NCBI GenBank assembly: GCA_949299165.1
Contig: CASFZJ010000018.1
Location: 1-32,222 of the forward strand
From: an uncultured bacterium
GTDB taxonomy: Bacteria > Bacillota_I > Bacilli_A > RFN20 > CAG-826
Reading direction: 5' to 3'
Length of the DNA stretch: 32,222 bases
Below are positions 7,257 through 14,101 of the stretch, one piece after another. The notes under the pieces are model-generated. The model was not told where the DNA came from and searched no databases. It saw nothing but the letters and a program-made list of their open reading frames with translations. Within the stretch, counting starts at the first letter, position 1; each line of letters begins with the position of its first letter. The translations under genes were made by a program, and so were the position numbers.

Positions 7257-8071
7257 CAGAAGAAATTTTAAAGATTAAGGGTGAAGATATCAAAAAAGGT
7301 AAAGTCCCTGTTGATATCTATAAAGATAAAGAAGGTGCGTTTTCTGGAATGGCTGACATGATGGTTGAAGCTATTAAAGAAAATAACAAACTTGGGAAAA
7401 GAACTTTATTTATTTGTCCTCTTGGACCAATCGGTCAATATAAATATTTTGCAAAAAGAGTGAATTCTGAAAGGATTTCACTTAAAAACGTTACTTTTAT
7501 CAACATGGATGAATACATGTTAGATGAAAAAACAATTTGTGGAACAGACTATAAATTGTCATTTAAAAAGACAATGTATGAACTCTGCTATAATAAAATC
7601 GATGAAGATTTAATTATGCCGGAGTCGCAAAGAATCTTCCCAACATTAGATAACGCCGACTATATCGATCAAGTAATTGAAGATCATGGTGGAGTTGATA
7701 TCTGCTTTGGTGGAATTGGTATTACAGGTCATATGGCTTTCAATGAACCACCAGAAGAAGACGAAAAAGTTAGTGAAGAAGAATTTGTAAATTCAAGAAC
7801 TAGAGTGGTAAAGATTAGTAGAGAAACTAGAGTCGTTAATTCATTTGATGATTTTGATGGCGCTTATCCACTTGTTCCTAAATATGCCGTGACTATCGGA
7901 TTAAAAGAAATCCTTGGAGCAAAAAAAGTGCGATTATTCTGCTTCAGACCATGGCATAAATACGTTGTAAGACGTGCAGCATTCGGAGATTGTTCAATTG
8001 ATTTCCCTGCTTCATTATTACAAAAACATCCAGATGCTAGGATAGGAATCAGCGAAGAACTCGCTGAGTAG
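7253..8071 (+). CDS. NagB-like sugar-phosphate isomerase/deaminase
   Basis: 272 residues of the glucosamine-6-phosphate deaminase/6-phosphogluconolactonase superfamily. NMDEY (84-88) carries the general base, and GHMAFNEPP (159-167) carries H160 and E165. The Asp two residues before that His, present in true NagB (the D-G-H motif), is Thr158 here, and the C-terminal part FCFRPWHKYVVRR is unlike NagB. It may therefore isomerise a related aminated or non-aminated sugar phosphate rather than deaminate glucosamine-6-phosphate. GGAGG at 7238-7242 supports the ATG, which overlaps the racemase-like gene. Encoded with nagA, a PFK-family kinase and an aldolase nearby, it probably forms the isomerase step of the route. 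Confidence 0.8.
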   Translation: MTEEILKIKGEDIKKGKVPVDIYKDKEGAFSGMADMMVEAIKENNKLGKRTLFICPLGPIGQYKYFAKRVNSERISLKNVTFINMDEYMLDEKTICGTDYKLSFKKTMYELCYNKIDEDLIMPESQRIFPTLDNADYIDQVIEDHGGVDICFGGIGITGHMAFNEPPEEDEKVSEEEFVNSRTRVVKISRETRVVNSFDDFDGAYPLVPKYAVTIGLKEILGAKKVRLFCFRPWHKYVVRRAAFGDCSIDFPASLLQKHPDARIGISEELAE

Positions 8072-8081
8072 GGAGATATAT

Positions 8082-9050
8082 ATGAAGGATAAAAAATCTA
8101 ATGCTTTTCTTGATTTCTTCAAGAACATCGAGAAAAAGCGGGATGACTTCAAACTTAAAAGAGCTGAAGCAAAAAAAGTTAAACAACAAAACAGCGCTTT
8201 TGAGAAAGAAGTTCAATCCATTGACGTTTATGAGTTGACAAGACCATATAACGACCCAAACAAAACAGGGAATATTAAGGTGCGTGATTTTACTCCTTGG
8301 GACCGTTGGAAAAATTTACTTGTCGGACTCGTCGCAGTTATTGCGTTCTTCGTTCTTTGGTGGCTCATTACTGTAATTGACCCAACATTGACATCTATGA
8401 TTTCTTCTCCACAACTTGTTTGGGATAGTTTTTATAGATATGGAATCGAAAGCAACTTCTTGTGGATCCACTTGGGTTGGTCTCTTTCTAGAATTTTAAT
8501 CGGTTATGCTATAGCAACAGTTACTTCAATTATTGTTGCCTTCTTAATGGCATGGTATAAACCATTTAGAGCGATAATCGATCCATTTATTCAATTCTTA
8601 AGATGTATCCCACCACTAGCTTACATCACAATTGTTATTGTTGTATTAGGAACAGATGAACAATCAAAATACTTTGTTATTTGGATGGCATGTTTCTTAA
8701 GTATGACAGTTACAATTTATCAAGGTATTAGAAATGTTGATATGACATTAATCAAAGCATCATATACATTTGGCGCAAAAGATAAAGATTTATTTATTGA
8801 TGTTATGATGCCATCTAGCTTCCCATTTATTTTAACAGCTATGAGACTTGGTGTTGGTATTGCGTTAACAACATTAATTGCTGCTGAATTAACTGGTGGT
8901 AGTTTAGGTTTCGGTGCTTTCGTTAATAACCAAATGGGTACTTTAAACGTTAACAATGCTTTAATGGGCGTATTTGTCATTGGAATTGTTGGTATCGTTA
9001 TGGATAAAATACTACTTTTAGTAGAAAAACGTCTTACACGCTGGAAATAA
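8082..9050 (+). CDS. ABC transporter permease, TauC/SsuC type
   Basis: 322 residues. The C-terminal 240 form a BPD_transp_1 permease with about six helices and the cytoplasmic EAA-like loop IKASYTFGAKDKDLFIDVMMP that docks on the ATPase. The best family match is the nitrate/sulfonate/taurine (TauC/SsuC) group. Unusual is a charged N-terminal extension of about 75 residues (KNIEKKRDDFKLKRAEAKKV onward), predicted cytoplasmic and helical, not part of typical TauC. GGGAG at 8071-8075. It lies 10 bases after the NagB-like gene and 10 before the ATPase, so it is one operon with the catabolic enzymes; substrate inferred only from them. Confidence 0.88.
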   Translation: MKDKKSNAFLDFFKNIEKKRDDFKLKRAEAKKVKQQNSAFEKEVQSIDVYELTRPYNDPNKTGNIKVRDFTPWDRWKNLLVGLVAVIAFFVLWWLITVIDPTLTSMISSPQLVWDSFYRYGIESNFLWIHLGWSLSRILIGYAIATVTSIIVAFLMAWYKPFRAIIDPFIQFLRCIPPLAYITIVIVVLGTDEQSKYFVIWMACFLSMTVTIYQGIRNVDMTLIKASYTFGAKDKDLFIDVMMPSSFPFILTAMRLGVGIALTTLIAAELTGGSLGFGAFVNNQMGTLNVNNALMGVFVIGIVGIVMDKILLLVEKRLTRWK

Positions 9051-9060
9051 GGAGTGATTT

Positions 9061-9969
9061 ATGGAAAACAATAACGATGTAATTATTAAAATTGACCACG
9101 TAAGAAAAGTTTATACACCAGAAAATCGTCCTGAAGTTGTTGCGTTGAAAGATGTTGAACTCGAAATCAAACGTAATGAATTCATATGTGTCGTTGGACC
9201 ATCAGGATGTGGCAAAACAACTTTATTAAATATTATTGCTGGTCTTGAAAAACCAACTAGCGGTAAAGCTTATATTGAAGGAAGAGAAATCGTTGGACCT
9301 GGCCCAGATAGAGGAGTCATTTTCCAACAATATGCATTATTCCCTTGGTTAACAGTTAAGAAAAATGTTCTTTATGGAACAAAATTTATTAGACATTTAG
9401 CCCCTGTTTATAAGAAAAACAAAGAAACAGGAAAAATGGAACAAGTTTTCGAAAAAGACGAAAATGGTAATGTTACTGATAAACCATTAATGAAACCGGT
9501 TCGTTATAGTAAAGCTGAAAGAGAAGCTATTGCTAGAAAATATATCAAAATGGTTAGACTTGACGCTTTTGAAAATTCATATCCTAAAGAATTATCTGGT
9601 GGTATGAAACAAAGAGTCGCTATTGCTAGAGGATATGCATTAAACAGTGATGTCCTTTTACTCGATGAACCATTTGGTGCTCTTGATGCTCAAACTAGAT
9701 CACAACTTCAAGAAGACTTATTAAAAACTTGGGAAAAAGAAAGAAAAACATGTTTCTTTATTACTCATGATACTGATGAAGCTGTTTTGTTGGCTACAAA
9801 AGTCATTATTATGTCGGCTAGACCAGGTGTGGTTAAAGAAATCATTCCAATTGATTTACCTTTCCCAAGAAGCCAAGCTACAAAACTCGATCCTAAATTT
9901 ATTGAATACAGAAATCACATTTGGGATGTAGTTTACAAAATGTATCTTGCACAAGATCAAATTAAATAA
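9061..9969 (+). CDS. ABC transporter ATPase, TauB/SsuB type
   Basis: 302 residues with all ATPase motifs: Walker A GPSGCGKTT (46-54), Q-loop FQQYALFPW (88-96), signature LSGGMKQR (178-185), Walker B VLLLDEP (198-204), D-loop GALD and switch H236. It groups with the TauB/SsuB/NrtD importers. Compared with usual TauB (about 250-260 residues) it has an insertion of about 40 residues between Q-loop and signature (roughly 111-150: acidic and lysine-rich, KNKETGKMEQVFEKDENG), in the helical subdomain. AGGAG precedes the ATG. It powers the permease upstream. Confidence 0.92.
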   Translation: MENNNDVIIKIDHVRKVYTPENRPEVVALKDVELEIKRNEFICVVGPSGCGKTTLLNIIAGLEKPTSGKAYIEGREIVGPGPDRGVIFQQYALFPWLTVKKNVLYGTKFIRHLAPVYKKNKETGKMEQVFEKDENGNVTDKPLMKPVRYSKAEREAIARKYIKMVRLDAFENSYPKELSGGMKQRVAIARGYALNSDVLLLDEPFGALDAQTRSQLQEDLLKTWEKERKTCFFITHDTDEAVLLATKVIIMSARPGVVKEIIPIDLPFPRSQATKLDPKFIEYRNHIWDVVYKMYLAQDQIK

Positions 9970-9972
9970 AAT

Positions 9973-10000
9973 TACAAATAAATTTGTATTTTATAATAAA
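9973..10000 (+). other. Small intercistronic stem-loop
   Basis: TACAAAT (9973-9979) and ATTTGTA (9982-9988) form a short hairpin followed by TTTTATAATAAAA. It may stabilise or partly separate expression of the binding-protein gene, which usually needs excess copies. The TATAAT inside could also be an internal -10. Weak. Confidence 0.3.
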
Positions 10001-10020
10001 AATTAAAAAAAGGAGACTAT

Positions 10021-11175
10021 ATGAAAAAAACTAAATTATTCGGTTTATTAGCGGTTGGTTTATTATCAGTCGCTGGCGTTGCAAGCTGTGGCAATGACAA
10101 TCCAAACCCTACCCCAGGCGGCGACACTACAGGTTATACTGTCAGAATGGGTTTGCAAAATAACATGGGTGGAGCTTGTGGTACTGTTGCTTACACAGAA
10201 GGTTTCTTCGAAGACGAAGGCGTTAGTGTAACACAACAAGTTTTAGGCGGACCAGTTATTGCTCAAAACTTATTACAAGGACAACTTGATGTTGGTTTCT
10301 TAGGAAACGGTGTCGCATGGAACTATTTCACCGCAGATTCAAAAATTAAAATTGTTGCTATTGATAACATTACAGATGATGATAGATTATTAGCAAATCC
10401 AAATAGTGAAAAAGCTAAAAATTTACCAGCAGCTGACGGAAAATTAGATAACTATGAACAATTAGCAGATGCATTAGCAGGTGCAAACGTTTTATTTAAC
10501 CCAACAACAACTCCTGCAACATTCTTCTCATCATTAGTTACTGAAATTAACTCACATTTAGAAGATTCTGAAAGAATTTGGTGGGAATCAGCAAATGTTA
10601 AATTACCTGCAACAGGGATTACAGCTTATTCACAAGATAGAAAAATTAATGTTGACAACAACATTACTGAAGCAAATATGGCCGCCTCATTAAGAAGTGG
10701 TAATTATGACTTTGCAGTTGCTTTTGGTAACGCTGCAAGTACAATCCAAACAACTTTAAATTATAAGATTGTTGGTAGAACTTCATCCCATTTAAGCACT
10801 GATAAGATTGTCCCTTCAACATGGGCAGTTAATACAGACTTTGCTGCTGCACATCCAACTGAATTTGCTAAATTTATGAAAGGTTTAGTTAGAGGCATGG
10901 ATTTCAGACACGATGATCCAAGCAAAACTGCAGATGCTGTTGTCGAAGTTTTAAATCACACTGTTGAAAAAGAGACAATTGACCTTAACCCAGGTTATTG
11001 GCCAACAAGAGAAGATCAATTAGATTATATTAAAGACGGTGGAATCGCTTATACTTATGTTGAAAATATTAGAAATAACCATTTAGGTGGCGACAACAAA
11101 GATAAGATTGTTAAAACCGCTGCTGAAGCTGCTGACTTCTCATACTTAAAGACAGCTTGTGAAGCACTTGCTTAA
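10021..11175 (+). CDS. ABC transporter substrate-binding lipoprotein, SsuA/TauA/NMT1-like
   Basis: 384 residues. A signal peptide with lipobox VASC (Cys24) is followed by a proline/glycine linker, then a periplasmic-binding-protein type II domain. YTVRMGLQNNMGGACGTVAYTEGFFEDEGVSV and LLQGQLDVGFLGNGVAWNYF are typical of the SsuA/TauA/Thi5-like group that binds sulfonates, nitrate, aliphatic acids or thiamine precursors. It is attached to the outer face of the membrane. AAGGAG supports the ATG. It is the last gene of the operon and is followed by a terminator. The ligand cannot be read; its class suggests a small anionic or aminated compound, and the gene context a sugar-derived one. Confidence 0.88.
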   Translation: MKKTKLFGLLAVGLLSVAGVASCGNDNPNPTPGGDTTGYTVRMGLQNNMGGACGTVAYTEGFFEDEGVSVTQQVLGGPVIAQNLLQGQLDVGFLGNGVAWNYFTADSKIKIVAIDNITDDDRLLANPNSEKAKNLPAADGKLDNYEQLADALAGANVLFNPTTTPATFFSSLVTEINSHLEDSERIWWESANVKLPATGITAYSQDRKINVDNNITEANMAASLRSGNYDFAVAFGNAASTIQTTLNYKIVGRTSSHLSTDKIVPSTWAVNTDFAAAHPTEFAKFMKGLVRGMDFRHDDPSKTADAVVEVLNHTVEKETIDLNPGYWPTREDQLDYIKDGGIAYTYVENIRNNHLGGDNKDKIVKTAAEAADFSYLKTACEALA

Positions 11176-11185
11176 TTACCAATTT

Positions 11186-11210
11186 AAGGTAGGCCAAACG
11201 CCTACCTTTT
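11186..11210 (+). terminator. Terminator of the ABC/catabolic operon
   Basis: AAGGTAGGC (11186-11194), five-base loop, GCCTACCTT (11200-11208), then T. It begins 10 bases after the binding-protein stop. Confidence 0.85.
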
Positions 11211-11275
11211 AAAATGAAGAAAAGTTTAAAAAATCGACAAGAGATTAAAATACAATGCACTAATTATAGTTAAAT

Positions 11276-11303
11276 AAAAAGTTGGAAATTCATCCGACTT
11301 TTT
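11276..11303. terminator. Bidirectional terminator between convergent units
   Basis: AAAAAGTTGGA and TCCGACTTTTT pair with one G-T, with T runs on both strands. It serves as backup for the ABC operon and as end of the TSUP permease gene coming from the right. Confidence 0.7.
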
Positions 11304-11324
11304 ATTTAATTTTCAAAATACTTA

Positions 11325-11340
11325 AGATTTGCAAGGTTTT
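11325..11340 (+). repeat. Dispersed intergenic 16-mer, copy 2
   Basis: AGATTTGCAAGGTTTT is identical to 3394-3409 and lies just beyond the stop of the TSUP gene. Confidence 0.6.
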
Positions 11341-11355
11341 ATGAATTTTCAGGTT

Positions 11356-12198
11356 TTATGCTAATGCAATTCCTGATTTAATTATTAAGTAAATATTGAT
11401 TAAAATGATTGCGACAGTAGTTGCCATATAAACAATTTGAACGCCTTTATTATTCATTTCCTTGTTTAACCAAGTTCCAAGAAGTGATCCAATAATTGAA
11501 ACAGGAACAAGGATGATTAAAAATATCCACCAAGATTGATCGGCAGGAGATGGAAGTGCATCAATTGTAAATAATGTTACAAAAGTTCCATCAATTCCAG
11601 CCATTACAATTTTAGCCATTTGAGAGAAAATAATTGTAATAAGCGAGTTTATAGCTGCTTGCTTCATACTCATTCCAAAGAATAATAAAAGAACAGCAAC
11701 GTTAATTGGTCCGCCTCCAATTCCTAAGAATGTAGAGCAAACACCAAGGAAAATACCGATAATTATTGTAACAATGAAATTGTTAATATGCATAACTTTT
11801 CCTTTTGGAAGGAAAATTTGCATATAAATAAGAACAAATATTAATAAAGCAATTAAGATTGATGATTGAATAATAATTAAGACATCGCCATTCGATGAGT
11901 CTTTAACAAATTGGAACAAGAATTGTCCAACAACCCCCCCAACAACAGCGCCAATTCCCAAATAAACGGCTGTTTTCCGATTTTCAATCTTACTTTTAGA
12001 AGCAATATGACGAATGATTGAAGTGGAAGTTCCAAAAACAACACACATTGTTGAAATCATATTAGTGATTTCAGGGGTTTCAAAATAACCGAAGGCATCA
12101 AGTACAGGTCTTATAATAACCCCACCGCCTATACCTGCAATTGCCCCAATAATAGATGCAATAATAACTACTATTGGAAAAATAAAATAATAAACCAT
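11356..12198 (-). CDS. TSUP-family (TauE/SafE, DUF81) permease
   Basis: About 280 residues with the two repeated glycine-rich motifs of the family: IGAIAGIGGGVIIRPVLDAF at the first helix and FLGVCSTFLGIGGGPINVAV at mid-protein. About eight membrane helices. Family members move sulfite, sulfonates or other organic acids, often outward; in sulfoglycolysis loci they export the C3 sulfonate. An upstream ATG at 12228 would add ten residues (MLSFVLQYEC). Neither start has a clear ribosome site. I prefer 12198 because it matches family N-termini and leaves the AACGAAA element (12218-12224) in the leader. It is divergent from the DeoR gene and so probably part of the same regulon. Confidence 0.85.
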   Translation of the reverse strand: MVYYFIFPIVVIIASIIGAIAGIGGGVIIRPVLDAFGYFETPEITNMISTMCVVFGTSTSIIRHIASKSKIENRKTAVYLGIGAVVGGVVGQFLFQFVKDSSNGDVLIIIQSSILIALLIFVLIYMQIFLPKGKVMHINNFIVTIIIGIFLGVCSTFLGIGGGPINVAVLLLFFGMSMKQAAINSLITIIFSQMAKIVMAGIDGTFVTLFTIDALPSPADQSWWIFLIILVPVSIIGSLLGTWLNKEMNNKGVQIVYMATTVAIILINIYLIIKSGIALA

Positions 12199-12247
12199 AC
12201 ATTCATATTGTAGAACAAACGAAAGCATTTATAAATAAAAAGTATTA

Positions 12248-12277
12248 AATGTATTATTTATATATAAATAATACATT
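12248..12277. promoter_or_regulatory. Perfect 30-bp AT-rich palindrome
   Basis: Fifteen-base arms with no spacer and no mismatch; the left arm begins AATGTATTATTTATA. Its centre overlaps a minus-strand -10 (TATATA, 12266-12261) for the TSUP gene, with TTGCCC as -35 at 12290-12285 (spacer 18). A dimeric repressor site or a cruciform are both possible. Confidence 0.7.
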
Positions 12278-12328
12278 AGAAAGTGGGCAAAAATTTCCTA
12301 GGAATTTTTAAAAAAGTGCACTTTTACT

Positions 12329-12369
12329 CTTTCGTTTTGGTTGATAAAACGAAAGTTTTAGCGTATAAT
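12329..12369 (+). promoter_or_regulatory. DeoR operator over the regulator's own promoter
   Basis: CTTTCGTTTT (12329-12338) and AAAACGAAAG (12346-12355) are a perfect 10-bp inverted repeat with a 7-base spacer. The promoter is TTGATA (12341-12346), 17 bases, TATAAT (12364-12369), so the palindrome covers the -35 box. DeoR-family sugar regulators commonly bind TTTCGTT-like repeats, which makes autorepression likely. Confidence 0.75.
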
Positions 12370-12389
12370 CGAAACTAGGAGATTTAGAA

Positions 12390-13145
12390 ATGAAGATTAA
12401 TAAAAGACAAGGTGAAATTGTTGAACTTGTAGATAATGAAAAGCAAGTTACAGTTAAAGAATTATCAGAAAAACTTGGCGTAAGCGAAGTTACAATCAGA
12501 AAAGATTTAGATGTTTTGAGTGAATATGGAATTTTAATACGTCATCATGGTTATGCACTAAAAAAGAATACAGCTGATATCACGAATCGTTTATCAATTA
12601 ACTACGAAACTAAATGTAAAATTGCTAAAAAAGCTAATTCTTTAATTGGTTTTAATGAAACAATTTTAATTGGTAGTGGTTCAACTTGTGCTTTACTTGC
12701 CGAGGAAATAGTAAAAACAAAGCCAAGTGTCACAATTATTACTCATTCAATTTATATTGCTGAACACGCTTCAAAACTTGGAAATAATAAAATTATTTTA
12801 CTTGGTGGAGAATATCAACCAGATGCTCAAGTTATGGTAGGACCATTAGTTAGATCATCAGTTAGACAATATTATGTAGATAAAATATTTTTAGGAACTG
12901 ATGGATTTGTTAAAAATGTTGGCTTTATGGGAAGTGACGTTTTAAGAACAGAAGCAATTAAAAATATGGCTGAAAGTGCCAGAAATGTAATTATTCTTAC
13001 TGATTCATCGAAATTTTCTAAAAGAGGTCTTTTAGTACAATTTTCACAAAAAGAGCCATCTCGAATTATTACAGATCGCAAAATTCCTGAAGATTACCTT
13101 GAATTCTTTAAAGCAATTGGTGTGCCCTTAACAATTGTTGATTAA
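12390..13145 (+). CDS. DeoR-family transcriptional regulator
   Basis: 251 residues. The N-terminal winged helix is typical (KRQGEIVELVDNEKQVTVKELSEKLGVSEVTIRKDLDVLSEYGIL, with the recognition helix in VSEVTIRKDL). It is followed by the DeoR sensor domain, an isomerase-like fold that binds sugar phosphates (IGSGSTCALLAEEI, LLGGEYQPDAQVMVGP, GTDGF, ILTDSSKF). AGGAG at 12377-12381 supports the ATG. It sits amid the sugar genes, and its probable operators occur before itself, the TSUP gene, the epimerase/nagA pair and the aldolase. The effector is probably a phosphorylated intermediate of the pathway. The stop overlaps the convergent epimerase gene by four bases. Confidence 0.93.
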   Translation: MKINKRQGEIVELVDNEKQVTVKELSEKLGVSEVTIRKDLDVLSEYGILIRHHGYALKKNTADITNRLSINYETKCKIAKKANSLIGFNETILIGSGSTCALLAEEIVKTKPSVTIITHSIYIAEHASKLGNNKIILLGGEYQPDAQVMVGPLVRSSVRQYYVDKIFLGTDGFVKNVGFMGSDVLRTEAIKNMAESARNVIILTDSSKFSKRGLLVQFSQKEPSRIITDRKIPEDYLEFFKAIGVPLTIVD

Positions 13146-13984
13146 TCTTTATTATCAAAAGTTAAAGTATAGGAGAACGAGGCTTCCTCGTTCTTTTTTA
13201 ATGTATTTATAGCAATTCTTTTGCTCAAATCATTTGATTCATCTTTATAATTTGATATTCCCCACCATGGTTCGATGCAAACAAAATTTCCTTTATTTGG
13301 ATTTGACCAAATAGCAAAATATGGCGCATCAAATTTATAAGTAACACAAATATTTTTAACTCCTGTATAAAGTTCTAATTCTTCATTTTTTCCTTCAAAA
13401 ACTAAAGTATCGAGTTTTTTGAAGGATTCTTTCTTTAAATTAACGCAATTAAATAACATATTATCTTGGTTGTTTTGGTCAATAAGTCCGCAAATCAAAG
13501 GTAAAAGTTTATAATCTTTATCAAAATTAATTAACCCATTTTCTGGATACGCTCTTAATCCAGTGTGTGAGCCATATGAAAAATAGAGATCATTTTGACC
13601 TTCGTTTTTAATTTTGGTCTCGACTTTTAAAACATTATCAATAAGTTCATATGTCAAAGTAAAATCAAAGTGAAATGGATATTGAGTAAGGGTGTGTTCG
13701 TTAGCTTTTAAATTTAAAACAATTTTATTTTCTTTTTTCTCTAAGATGTCTAAATCTGTATTTCTTAAAAATCCATGTCGCATTTCGAGTTTATAATCTT
13801 TTTCTTGATATTTAAATTCTCCAGCACCAATTAAAGGAAAAATAACTACGTCTTGAAATGGCCAAGAATTTTCTTCGATTTGATATAAAAGCTCTTCATT
13901 TTCTTTTTTAAAGAAGATAGAAGTGAGATTTCCTCCTTTTAAATTGATACTAACTTTTAAGAAATTATTTTCGATTATTTCCAT
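13142..13984 (-). CDS. Aldose 1-epimerase (mutarotase)-like protein
   Basis: 280 residues of the galactose-mutarotase fold, closest to the LacX/YihR-like sugar-phosphate or sugar epimerases. Seen are FPLIGAGEF and MRHGFLRN near residues 50-75, the catalytic-type YGSHTGLRAY at mid-protein, and CIEPWWGISN, which carries the general-base Glu. It should interconvert the anomers of the imported sugar. An AAGGAAAGG site lies 9 bases before the ATG. It is divergent from nagA with a shared operator between them, and tail-to-tail with the DeoR gene. The DeoR gene's terminator is encoded within the last 60 bases of this gene. Confidence 0.85.
   Translation of the reverse strand: MEIIENNFLKVSINLKGGNLTSIFFKKENEELLYQIEENSWPFQDVVIFPLIGAGEFKYQEKDYKLEMRHGFLRNTDLDILEKKENKIVLNLKANEHTLTQYPFHFDFTLTYELIDNVLKVETKIKNEGQNDLYFSYGSHTGLRAYPENGLINFDKDYKLLPLICGLIDQNNQDNMLFNCVNLKKESFKKLDTLVFEGKNEELELYTGVKNICVTYKFDAPYFAIWSNPNKGNFVCIEPWWGISNYKDESNDLSKRIAINTLKKNEEASFSYTLTFDNKD
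13174..13199 (+). terminator. DeoR terminator inside the convergent epimerase gene
   Basis: AGAACGAGG (13174-13182), three-base loop, CCTCGTTCT (13186-13194), T run to 13199. On the other strand the same bases code for the epimerase C-terminus (KKNEEASFSY). Confidence 0.75.
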
Positions 13985-14004
13985 ATAAAATAGCCTTTCC
14001 TTTC

Positions 14005-14032
14005 TAACGAAACCTAATTGTGAATTTCGTTA
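14005..14032. promoter_or_regulatory. Probable DeoR operator between epimerase and nagA
   Basis: TAACGAAA (14005-14012) and TTTCGTTA (14025-14032) are a perfect 8-bp inverted repeat spaced by 12 bases. They share the AACGAAA core with the operator at 12329-12355. The site could control both divergent genes. Confidence 0.65.
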
Positions 14033-14061
14033 ATCCATAAGTCAAAATTCATCGTTTACTA

Positions 14062-14070
14062 TGATATAAT
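14062..14070 (+). promoter_or_regulatory. Extended -10 promoter of nagA
   Basis: TGATATAAT (extended -10, TG-N-TATAAT) lies 30 bases before the nagA start; no good -35 is visible. AAAGGAG at 14082-14088 is the ribosome site, with slightly long spacing. Confidence 0.55.
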
Positions 14071-14101
14071 TTTATATAAATAAAGGAGTTTTTAAAATAA
14101 T

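Noticed and set aside
12288-12312. TTTCCTAGGAATTTTT hairpin as terminator
   Set aside because: It lies between two divergent promoters, where no transcript ends; the CCTAGG word recurs in the clpB terminator but alone proves nothing.
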